From: Parcubacteria group bacterium CG08_land_8_20_14_0_20_43_9
GTDB taxonomy: Bacteria > Patescibacteriota > Minisyncoccia > Minisyncoccales > PEYH01
Assembly (NCBI GenBank): GCA_002774465.1
Contig: PEYH01000016.1
Span: 516 to 7,819 of the forward strand
DNA: 7,304 nucleotides
Reading direction: 5' to 3'
The number at the start of each line of letters is the position of its first letter. Position 1 is the stretch's first letter. Below are positions 1 to 5,803 of the stretch, one piece after another. The translations under genes and the position numbers were made by a program. A model generated the notes under the pieces. It had not been told where the DNA came from and made no database searches. It worked only from the letters and a program-made list of their open reading frames with translations.

Positions 1-1578
1 CTCTTTGGTCATCTCTAAAATCTCAAATATGCCGACTCTCCCGCTATAACCGCTCTCCCCGCATCGGCTGCATCCAACCGGCTCCCAAATCTGGGCATTG
101 CCCCCGCTCCCGAACTCTTCCTTCGCCCAATCCGGCAAATCTTTCAACTCTTCAGTTATCAATTCTTTAATCTTCCCGCTTGCCGCCACCTTTTTCCTGC
201 AGTGCGGACAAAGCCGCCTGACTAACCTTTGAGCGATAATAACGTTTATGCTTGATGGCAATAAAAATGCCCTGACGCCTAAATCAATCATCCTCGGGAC
301 TGCGCCCAAAGCATTATTGGTATGAATAGTGGAAAGAACCAGATGTCCGGTAAGAGCTGCGTGGGTGGCTAATTCCGCTGTCTCATTGTCGCGGATTTCC
401 CCGACCATAATAATATCCGGGTCCTGCCTTAAAACATGCCTTAAGCCGGTGGCAAAAGTGTACTCAATTTCCGGCTTAACCTGCGATTGGCTTACGCCAT
501 TGATAAAATACTCCACCGGATCCTCCAAGGTGACGATATTGACCCCTTCTTTGTTAACCGAGTCCAGAATAACATAAAGAGTTGTGGTTTTGCCGGAGCC
601 GGTAGGGCCAGTGGACAATATCATCCCATAGGGCCTTTTCGCCGCTTTCTTCAAAATCTCCAGATTCCTGCCTGTCAGTCCCAGCTCTTCAAAAGTGGAA
701 ACCCTTAAATCCGGATTAAGAACCCTCATCACCACCTTTTCTCCGAGGATGGTTGGAAAGGTGGAAACCCTGAAGTCAATATTTTTGTTATCCATGCTTA
801 CAGAAAAGCGGCCGTCTTGGGGAATGCGCGTTTCATCTATTTTTAATTTGGAAATAATCTTTATCCTCGCCACTATGGAAGGATGAACCTCCTTCGGGAG
901 GAACAGACTGGGATGCAGAATGCCGTCTAAGCGAAACCTGACTCTGCTTTTATCAGGCGTTGGCTCTATATGAATATCCGAGGCCTTGCCCTCCACGGCA
1001 TGTTTTAAGATGACGGCAACGGTTTTGCTTATTGGGGCCTCGCTTCTTTTCTGAATCATTCCCTCTGTTGTCTTTGACGCCGATTCCTGCGGCCCTGTCC
1101 CGGGTTGGAGTTGTCTCTCCAATTCTTGAAGCGCGGTCTTAACTTCTCTCCCAAGGTCTTGATATTTTTTTAAGAAATTTTGAAAACCGCTTAAGGTTAT
1201 CAGCCCCACCCTGTAATTGAAGCCCCTCTTGCGAGCCAGGAAATTCAAGGCCTCTTGGGCCTTCAAATCCTCCGGATAAACCATTGCCACCTCAAGCATA
1301 TTCTGTTTCTTCCCCAACGGCGCCATTTTGTAATGCTCGGCAGAATCCTGCGGCACAAGCTCTAAGACATCGGCCGGGACATCTTGAAGAGTAATCTCTT
1401 TCAGGGGTATGCCTAAGGCCTCGCTTTTTATCCGGAACAACTTGTCTTCCGGAAGCAATTGCTTGCTTAATATAATTTCCTCTACTGTCCGGCCGGAACT
1501 CTCGAATTCCTTAGACAAAGAGTCCGCCGTCTTTTTGTCGATGGCCTTTTGCTTTAATAATTGGTTTATTAAATTCAT
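1..1578 (-). CDS. pilB: Type IV pilus extension ATPase PilB (GspE family), 3' end cut by window edge
   Basis: Hexameric cytoplasmic motor ATPase that powers pilus extension by driving pilin insertion through the inner-membrane platform. The frame is open from the ATG at 1578 to base 1, giving 526 codons with no stop; the family usually runs to about 560-570 residues, so a short C-terminal piece is missing. Residues about 1-150 match the MshEN-type N-terminal domain. The GspE core follows: SDIHIEP near residue 200, Walker A GPTGSGKT at 324-331, LEDPVEY after it, the Walker B region DPDIIMVGEIRD with Glu394, and the TGHLVLSTIHTN His box. A zinc tetracysteine site is formed by CPHC (C457, C460) and CSRC (C503, C506), which is typical of the PilB/GspE extension motor and absent from PilT. 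An in-frame stop lies just upstream of the ATG, so this start is secure. It is the last visible gene of the pilus operon. Family assignment is very sure. Confidence 0.96.
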   Translation of the reverse strand, partial: MNLINQLLKQKAIDKKTADSLSKEFESSGRTVEEIILSKQLLPEDKLFRIKSEALGIPLKEITLQDVPADVLELVPQDSAEHYKMAPLGKKQNMLEVAMVYPEDLKAQEALNFLARKRGFNYRVGLITLSGFQNFLKKYQDLGREVKTALQELERQLQPGTGPQESASKTTEGMIQKRSEAPISKTVAVILKHAVEGKASDIHIEPTPDKSRVRFRLDGILHPSLFLPKEVHPSIVARIKIISKLKIDETRIPQDGRFSVSMDNKNIDFRVSTFPTILGEKVVMRVLNPDLRVSTFEELGLTGRNLEILKKAAKRPYGMILSTGPTGSGKTTTLYVILDSVNKEGVNIVTLEDPVEYFINGVSQSQVKPEIEYTFATGLRHVLRQDPDIIMVGEIRDNETAELATHAALTGHLVLSTIHTNNALGAVPRMIDLGVRAFLLPSSINVIIAQRLVRRLCPHCRKKVAASGKIKELITEELKDLPDWAKEEFGSGGNAQIWEPVGCSRCGESGYSGRVGIFEILEMTKE

Positions 1579-1591
1579 CGTAATAAGAGAG

Positions 1592-1598
1592 CCACCTC
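1592..1598 (-). promoter_or_regulatory. Candidate ribosome binding site of pilB
   Basis: On the minus strand the bases read GAGGTGG, ending 13 nt before the pilB ATG. The spacing is longer than the usual 5-10 nt. It is still the only recognisable purine-rich Shine-Dalgarno-like element in front of any pilus gene here. It lies in the 71-nt gap after the upstream small gene, so pilB may have its own translation initiation signal. No clear promoter is seen in this gap. Confidence 0.35.
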
Positions 1599-1649
1599 AA
1601 GAGTGGACTATGGCGCCGTGTAAATTTTATCTGACAACAAAAGGAATCA

Positions 1650-1937
1650 TCACTTCTCCGTTTGCGGCGGCGGGGCGAAAGGATTGTCTCTCCCTATGCC
1701 TTCTGAAGGGGGCGAAATCGGAGAAAAGGCCCGCAAATCATTCCAAATTTCCTCTTCCAATCTTTGGAAATCAATCTTAACCTCTTTGACTTCCGGAACA
1801 GAAAAAGCTGATTCCCTGTCAATAAGCCCGCCTCCTTTAATTTTGACCAAGATAAAAATAAGGACAAAAATCAAAACTAGTCCGGCTGCTGCTATATAAA
1901 CCTCTTTTTTCCTCTTTTGATAAAACACTATGGCCAT
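1650..1937 (-). CDS. Small single-span membrane protein in the pilP position
   Basis: A 95-residue protein of unknown exact family. A basic N-terminus (QKRKKE) precedes one strong transmembrane helix at about residues 13-32. A short extracytoplasmic segment with an acidic amphipathic stretch (about 47-70) follows, then a proline-rich tail containing RDNPFAPPP near the end. The topology is N-in, C-out. It lies between pilO (30 nt upstream) and pilB (71 nt downstream) on the same strand, so it is very likely expressed with them. In Proteobacteria PilP follows PilO; PilP is a lipoprotein, and this protein has no lipobox, being anchored by the helix instead. The 'NPF' tail resembles short sequences in PilP-like proteins, but that similarity is weak. 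A role as a PilN/PilO partner is inferred from position. The ATG at 1937 is the first in frame and has no clear ribosome binding site. Two TGA stops occur in tandem. Confidence 0.8.
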   Translation of the reverse strand: MAIVFYQKRKKEVYIAAAGLVLIFVLIFILVKIKGGGLIDRESAFSVPEVKEVKIDFQRLEEEIWNDLRAFSPISPPSEGIGRDNPFAPPPQTEK

Positions 1938-1967
1938 AAGACAATGTAATTAACCATTAATCAATTA

Positions 1968-2492
1968 TCAATATGAACTGATGCCTGCCCTGATTTTTAT
2001 TAATGCCGGCTGCCCTTCCGCCACCGGCGCTGTAAAGTTCATTTGCCGGACATTTATCAAGCGGGAGCTTGTCTCAACAGCAAAAAGAAAATTCTTAAAT
2101 GCGAAGTAAGAACCGGAAAGCTCGGCGCTGAAGAAATGCTTTTTTATCCTTTCCTTGTCATCTCTTGAAGAAACATCTTCCCAGCTGATGCCGTTCAAGC
2201 TGATCCCGGACGAAACAGACGCGTCCTGCAAAAACCCGAGCAACGAGGGCGCATCAGGCCCGATAGGCAAAGCGCTGTTGACTTTTGCTACTAATTCAGC
2301 CCTTTCAGCCATCTCTTTGTCTGCCACTTTCAACGACTGAATGTATTTATTTTGATTTTCCAGCTGTAATCTTTTCTGGGACAATTGGTTTCTGACTTCG
2401 CTGAAATCACGGTACTTCGGCCAAACTAAGAAAACGCCCAAAAGCAGGGATATGATTAGGCTTGTTGCAATAATGATAATAACGTATCTCAT
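1968..2492 (-). CDS. pilO: Type IV pilus alignment-complex protein PilO
   Basis: Inner-membrane protein that pairs with PilN to form the platform linking cytoplasmic PilM to the rest of the pilus machine. The 174 residues show the PilO layout: N-terminal transmembrane helix at about 3-24, a coiled coil rich in Q, E, K and R at about 28-72, then an alpha/beta domain. That domain includes LLGFLQDASVSSGISLNGI (about 84-102) and LSGSYFAFKNFLFAVETSSRLINV (about 125-148), the characteristic ferredoxin-like PilO repeat. It starts 4 nt after the pilN stop, so the two are probably translationally coupled. No Shine-Dalgarno sequence precedes it. The reading frame ends in tandem stops (TGA TAA). It is somewhat shorter than proteobacterial PilO (about 200 residues), as is common in divergent lineages. 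The assignment is firm from domain pattern plus position. Confidence 0.9.
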   Translation of the reverse strand: MRYVIIIIATSLIISLLLGVFLVWPKYRDFSEVRNQLSQKRLQLENQNKYIQSLKVADKEMAERAELVAKVNSALPIGPDAPSLLGFLQDASVSSGISLNGISWEDVSSRDDKERIKKHFFSAELSGSYFAFKNFLFAVETSSRLINVRQMNFTAPVAEGQPALIKIRAGISSY

Positions 2493-2496
2493 TTTA

Positions 2497-3030
2497 TTAT
2501 TTTTTTACCGCATTCCTGTCGGGCAATACCAGCTCCATAACAAACCTCACCTTCCCTTCTTCTGATAAAGCGACATTAGACAGCTTTACTTCTTGGACAA
2601 ACGGGTCCTGCTGGAAGGCGAATATCTGCTGGCCTAAGCTGGTAAAATCCCCTGAAATTCCTTGGAGGTTCAATGTCTTATTCTCAAAATTCAACGACAT
2701 AGCGGTGAAATAGACCTTCGGGTGAACGTAGGCCTCGAGAAAGGCCAAGGCATCAGCCGCTCTTTCCCGCTCTTTCAATAAAACCGCGACATCATCAATT
2801 CTTTTTTGAAACCCCAAAACTCTTTGCTGAAGTTCTGTCTGCTCGTCTGTCTGCGACTTTGCCAGCTCGCTCTTTACATCTTCCAAAGAGGCCTCTGCCT
2901 TCTTGATTTGGGCGCTGAAAACGAAATAAAGAATAATCATTGCCCCTATCAAAAACAAAGACAACCAAGGCAACATCTTTTTAACCGATGATTTTTGGGG
3001 AATGACTTTTCTTGGAATAACCTGAACCAT
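2497..3030 (-). CDS. pilN: Type IV pilus alignment-complex protein PilN
   Basis: Bitopic inner-membrane protein whose cytoplasmic N-terminus docks on PilM and whose outer part dimerises with PilO. The 177 residues consist of a short basic cytoplasmic tail (1-19), one transmembrane helix (about 20-40), a coiled coil (about 41-95) and a ferredoxin-like domain (about 97-170). The latter contains FTAMSLNFENKTLNLQGISG and a matching second half FVQEVKLSNVAL. The canonical PilM-binding motif INLLP is not intact; the tail reads VQVIPRKVIP, which may be its divergent equivalent. It lies 22 nt after pilM and 4 nt before pilO on the same strand. Tandem TAA TAA stops end the gene. The ATG at 3030 was chosen because the tail and helix begin right after it; no Shine-Dalgarno sequence is visible. 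Confidence 0.9.
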   Translation of the reverse strand: MVQVIPRKVIPQKSSVKKMLPWLSLFLIGAMIILYFVFSAQIKKAEASLEDVKSELAKSQTDEQTELQQRVLGFQKRIDDVAVLLKERERAADALAFLEAYVHPKVYFTAMSLNFENKTLNLQGISGDFTSLGQQIFAFQQDPFVQEVKLSNVALSEEGKVRFVMELVLPDRNAVKK

Positions 3031-3052
3031 ATTATAAGCGATTGAATAAATT

Positions 3053-4111
3053 CTACTTGTTAAAACCTCTGAGAGCCATGCCTACTGCTATTGTAAGTCC
3101 TGAACTGATTTTTTTCAATGCTTCTCCAAGGGTCGGGGGGTAAGAAATGTCTATAAAAGGGTCTGCCAATTCCACCGGCAGGTCTAATTTCTTGGAAAAA
3201 TAGTCGGCCCCGCCGGCAATCATTGCTCCGCCGCCGGAGATAATGACTTTCCCTATCTTTTCTTTGTCTTCCAAATACAACTCGTCTGCAATGCTCTGAA
3301 CTTTTTTGAGAATGGCCTCTGCCTGCGGCTTGACAATTTCTTTAATGCCCGGATTCTTGTCTGTAAGCCCATACATTCTTTTGATTGTCTCTGCCTTCAT
3401 CTTGTCTATCTGCAAAGAATCAGAAAATACTCTGGTAAAATCCTCGCCCGCCACATCAAAACTGTGGGAAACTTTCAACGTCCCCTGGGCCACGATATTG
3501 ATAGTGGTGCTCCTCTCGCCGATATCCACCAGACACATAACATTACTCCTGTCCTGATATTTTATCAGCGCCCTGATAAGGGCAAACACTTCTGCCTCCA
3601 AAGCAATTACCTTGAGCCCGACCGACAGGGCAATATTCTGGTATTGGTTGATAACCTCTTTAGGAACCGCTACTAATAAAATTCTTAATGGAACACGCCC
3701 CTCTTCTGACGGCCCTCCCTTGATAAGCTGCCAGTCAAGGATTACTTCTGACAAAGGCAGGGGTATCCGCCTCGGCGCCTCGTATTTGACCGCCTCGGGA
3801 ATTTCCTCGGCTGACATCGGGGGAAGGTCAAAAGTGGTGAAAAAGGTCGCGTAATCAGGGATGGAAAAGAATGCTTGTTTTGATTTTATGCCCGCCTCTT
3901 TCAGCATGGCGGAAAGGGCTTCAGAGATATTGTCTTCAGAAATGGAGAGCATCCCCCTTTCTCTGACCTGAAAATCGCCCTCGCCGAAATAATCAGCGCC
4001 TAAAATGGCATAATTGGACAGAACGACGGCCTTGGCCCTCTGCAGCTCTACCAATTTGATGGAAGAGGTCCCCACGTCTATCCCCAAAAAACTTTTAGAA
4101 AATAAAGCCAT
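3053..4111 (-). CDS. pilM: Type IV pilus assembly protein PilM, actin-like ATPase fold
   Basis: Cytoplasmic FtsA/actin-like protein that binds nucleotide and the N-terminal tail of PilN, forming a ring at the base of the pilus machine. The 352 residues match the usual PilM length of about 350. Phosphate-1 motif GIDVGTSSIKLVEL is at 10-23, the PilM-specific AVKYEAPRRIPLPLSEVILD at about 107-126, phosphate-2 LVDIGERSTT at 194-203, and the adenosine motif VIISGGGAMIAG at 289-300. The start MALFSKSFLGIDVG is typical of the family, and the ATG at 4111 is the only sensible choice. It is the first gene of the minus-strand pilus operon and is divergent from comF, with 93 bp between the two starts. 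An AT-rich run just upstream could serve as its promoter, but no clear -35 element is seen. The assignment is very sure. Confidence 0.97.
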   Translation of the reverse strand: MALFSKSFLGIDVGTSSIKLVELQRAKAVVLSNYAILGADYFGEGDFQVRERGMLSISEDNISEALSAMLKEAGIKSKQAFFSIPDYATFFTTFDLPPMSAEEIPEAVKYEAPRRIPLPLSEVILDWQLIKGGPSEEGRVPLRILLVAVPKEVINQYQNIALSVGLKVIALEAEVFALIRALIKYQDRSNVMCLVDIGERSTTINIVAQGTLKVSHSFDVAGEDFTRVFSDSLQIDKMKAETIKRMYGLTDKNPGIKEIVKPQAEAILKKVQSIADELYLEDKEKIGKVIISGGGAMIAGGADYFSKKLDLPVELADPFIDISYPPTLGEALKKISSGLTIAVGMALRGFNK

Positions 4112-4125
4112 TAAAGATTGAGAAA

Positions 4126-4134
4126 TGATATAAT
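4126..4134 (+). promoter_or_regulatory. Extended -10 promoter motif, likely for comF
   Basis: The bases read TGATATAAT, a perfect TGn-TATAAT extended -10 element, in the 93-bp region between the divergent pilM and comF starts. No good -35 hexamer is present at 16-18 nt upstream, which is consistent with an extended -10 promoter. Transcription would begin near 4141 and leave a leader of about 64 nt before the comF ATG. On the minus strand the same AT-rich run gives only a weaker TATTAT-like element for pilM. Confidence 0.45.
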
Positions 4135-4204
4135 ATTATTTACGATTGCTTTATCTATTTTACCCCTATTTTATTTTTTTTCATATCCCTCCCCCGGAAA
4201 AACA

Positions 4205-4897
4205 ATGTGGAAAACCTTAAAAGAAATTATTTTGAACGCCTTCTGGCCAAGGTCCTGCGTCAATTGCGGAAAAGCGGGACAATGCCTGTGCGAAGATTGC
4301 TTTGCGATGATTGATATCTTCCGCGATATCTCGTATGAAAAATTCCTGTATCTTGACGGCCTGCACGCCGCCACTGCCTATAACGACAAAATGGTCAAGG
4401 CAATAATCCATCTGTGCAAATACAGCAGAATTAAAGAATTATCCAGAACATTGGCTGATTTAATTATAACTCACTTCAAATTATTAGACAATCAAACCCT
4501 GATATCAAACCGCTTGTCTTTCGGCAAACAAAACCTTGGCGGTTTGATTGTTTGCGGCGTGCCGATGCACCGAAGGAAACTGAAAAACAGGGGCTTTAAT
4601 CAGTCAGAAGAAATTGCCAAACATTTCTCTGAAGAATTCGAGTTGGCATTTATCCCGGACTTGCTTATCAAAACTAAAAAGACCCTGCCCCAGACAGAGC
4701 TTGCCAAAGAAGAGAGGATAAAAAATGTTTCCGGCGTTTTTGCCCTTAACCCGCCATTCAAAGAATTCGTCGGGAACAAAGAGGTTTTGCTGATAGACGA
4801 TGTTTTCACCACCGGCTCAACAATGGAAGAATGCGCCAAGGTCTTAAAACAAAACCACAGCCGCCGGGTCTGGGGCGCAGTCGTGGCCAGAGGATGA
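4205..4897 (+). CDS. comF: ComF family competence protein, phosphoribosyltransferase-like
   Basis: Cytoplasmic protein of the ComF/GntX family, needed in naturally competent bacteria for handling incoming single-stranded DNA; enzymatic activity is not established for most members. From the ATG at 4205 it has 230 residues, the usual family length. The N-terminal zinc finger has cysteines C18, C21, C29 and C32 (PRSCVNCG, then CLCEDC). Next comes IIHLCKYSRIKELSRTLAD, matching the family's KY-G-xxL region, then VPMHRRKLKNRGFNQSEEIA and QTELAKEERIKNVSGVF. The PRPP-binding loop LLIDDVFTTGST lies close to the C-terminus. The frame extends upstream to a TTG at 4118, but that would add a hydrophobic leader and would start before the likely transcription start, so 4205 is preferred. 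No strong Shine-Dalgarno sequence is seen. Its position opposite the type IV pilus operon fits a shared role in DNA uptake. Confidence 0.93.
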   Translation: MWKTLKEIILNAFWPRSCVNCGKAGQCLCEDCFAMIDIFRDISYEKFLYLDGLHAATAYNDKMVKAIIHLCKYSRIKELSRTLADLIITHFKLLDNQTLISNRLSFGKQNLGGLIVCGVPMHRRKLKNRGFNQSEEIAKHFSEEFELAFIPDLLIKTKKTLPQTELAKEERIKNVSGVFALNPPFKEFVGNKEVLLIDDVFTTGSTMEECAKVLKQNHSRRVWGAVVARG

Positions 4898-4962
4898 AGA
4901 GATAAGGCGAGCATAAAATCGTTGGCGGTGTCTGTTTGAAAATATCCGAACGGAACTGGCTG

Positions 4963-5011
4963 GGCTCGGCGGGCGGAATTCCCCCCACGCCCCCTTTCCG
5001 CCCGCCTCGCC
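4963..5011. terminator. Strong GC-rich stem-loop between convergent genes
   Basis: GGCGGGCGGAA at 4968-4978 is exactly complementary to TTCCGCCCGCC at 4996-5006, an 11-bp stem around a 17-nt C-rich loop. GGC 4963-4965 and GCC 5009-5011 extend it by 3 bp across a 2x2 internal loop. It sits between the ends of comF (plus) and the nuclease gene (minus), where a two-way terminator would be expected. Neither side has a T-tract, so it is not a classic intrinsic terminator. A repeated palindromic element or mRNA 3' stabiliser is equally possible. Confidence 0.4.
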
Positions 5012-5068
5012 AAAAAGCGGAAGCGAAAAGGATGATTTCAAGTTTTTCTAATCTGCCCTTGGCGGTTT

Positions 5069-5085
5069 GTTCGGCTTTGCCGAGC
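5069..5085. other. Small hairpin beside the nuclease gene 3' end
   Basis: GTTCGGC, TTT, GCCGAGC forms a 7-bp stem (one G-U pair on the plus strand) with a 3-nt loop. It lies 23 nt past the stop of the minus-strand nuclease gene. It could end or protect that transcript, but no T-run follows on the minus strand. The rest of 4898-5108 holds no RNA gene or coding region I can support. Confidence 0.3.
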
Positions 5086-5108
5086 TTGACGGCAAATTCC
5101 TTCTCATT

Positions 5109-5783
5109 TTATTCGGATATTTCTTTGATGATACTTTTTAATTCCATTATCTCAATGGGGCAATTCTGCCAATCATTTATCCAACAAACTATTATATCGC
5201 ACTTTTCAATATCGTGCCCATGAGTTCGAAAATCGGAGGCTTTATACTCAAACTCAATACGTTCCTCAACCCAACCCCTGCCATTAAATCTCATTCCTCT
5301 AGCATCTGGATACGCTTGTTGTATACCAGCAATCTTTATTCCTAAATCTTCATGTAGTTTACTGAATAAAAATATGACTCCTTGTTCGTTAACCGGTGCG
5401 AAAATAATTCCACGAAAATTAATCGGTTCTCCAAACATAAAGATATCTCTACCTTTCTTTGTACTTCTTGTTTGGAAAGTTTTTGCCGGCAAGGAAATTC
5501 CTTTTTCAAAATTCAACTTATAGGTTTTGAGTGGCTCTTTAACTTCAAAATTTATGAAATCGCCAGCCCGTGCATTATGTTGACGAAACCAACCAGTCAA
5601 ACCAAAAATCCTGTTTAGTTTGGGGTTATAAGTTAATTGCACTGGCTCATTTTCATTTTCGAAAATACAAGTTATTTTTACTGAATTATTGCCTTTGGGA
5701 AAATGAATTAAATTAACTTTGTTAATAATAGCAAAGCCTAGTTCTACATTAATTTGTGTAATTTTATTTTTAAATTGGCTCAT
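5109..5783 (-). CDS. Putative type II restriction endonuclease: B3-like DNA-binding domain plus PD-(D/E)xK nuclease domain
   Basis: A 224-residue protein that I read as the nuclease partner of the adjacent methyltransferase. Residues about 1-85 look like a B3/EcoRII-N type DNA-binding pseudobarrel: beta-rich, ending in GLTGWFRQHNARAGDFINFEV (61-81), which matches the 'GW..F...+.GD.+.FE' end of B3 domains. Residues about 115-224 carry RGIIFAPVNEQGVIFLFSKL, then YPD (Asp160) and FEYK (Glu179, Lys181), a PD-x18-ExK arrangement of the PD-(D/E)xK superfamily, followed by HGHDIEKCDIIVCWINDW. From memory this C-terminal block (FPD...FEY.S.NF..HGHD...CD.IVCW) recurs in uncharacterised bacterial and archaeal proteins. 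It starts 20 nt after the methyltransferase stop on the same strand. Codons are AT-rich, unlike the pilus genes. The gene is clear; nuclease activity is inferred, and the recognition site is unknown. Confidence 0.75.
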   Translation of the reverse strand: MSQFKNKITQINVELGFAIINKVNLIHFPKGNNSVKITCIFENENEPVQLTYNPKLNRIFGLTGWFRQHNARAGDFINFEVKEPLKTYKLNFEKGISLPAKTFQTRSTKKGRDIFMFGEPINFRGIIFAPVNEQGVIFLFSKLHEDLGIKIAGIQQAYPDARGMRFNGRGWVEERIEFEYKASDFRTHGHDIEKCDIIVCWINDWQNCPIEIMELKSIIKEISE

Positions 5784-5803
5784 AAATTTTATCCAAAAAC
5801 CCC

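Noticed and set aside
1593..1606. Weak inverted repeat CCAC...GTGG near the pilB start
   Set aside because: Only four pairs form around a mismatched centre, so no stable hairpin is supported.
1409..1780. 123-codon plus-strand open frame antisense to the start of pilB and the 95-residue gene
   Set aside because: It opposes two genes with better support and has no domain-like pattern.
3031..3036. TATAAT directly before the pilN ATG
   Set aside because: A promoter here would start transcription inside pilN; it is a chance AT-rich spacer match within an operon.
4118..4204. TTG start adding 29 hydrophobic residues to ComF
   Set aside because: ComF is cytoplasmic and begins shortly before its zinc finger; the TTG precedes the likely transcription start, and the ATG at 4205 gives the normal family length.
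4600..5013. 137-codon minus-strand open frame antisense to comF
   Set aside because: It is a shadow of comF with an arginine- and serine-rich random composition; the comF frame carries clear family motifs.
4534..5069. 13-nt direct repeat CCTTGGCGGTTTG at 4534-4546 and 5057-5069
   Set aside because: One shared 13-mer is expected by chance at about this frequency in 7 kb; one copy is inside comF coding sequence and there is no flanking mobile-element structure.
4936..5223. 95-codon plus-strand open frame across the gap and the end of the nuclease gene
   Set aside because: It overlaps the nuclease in antisense, crosses the composition break, is low-complexity and shows no recognisable motif.
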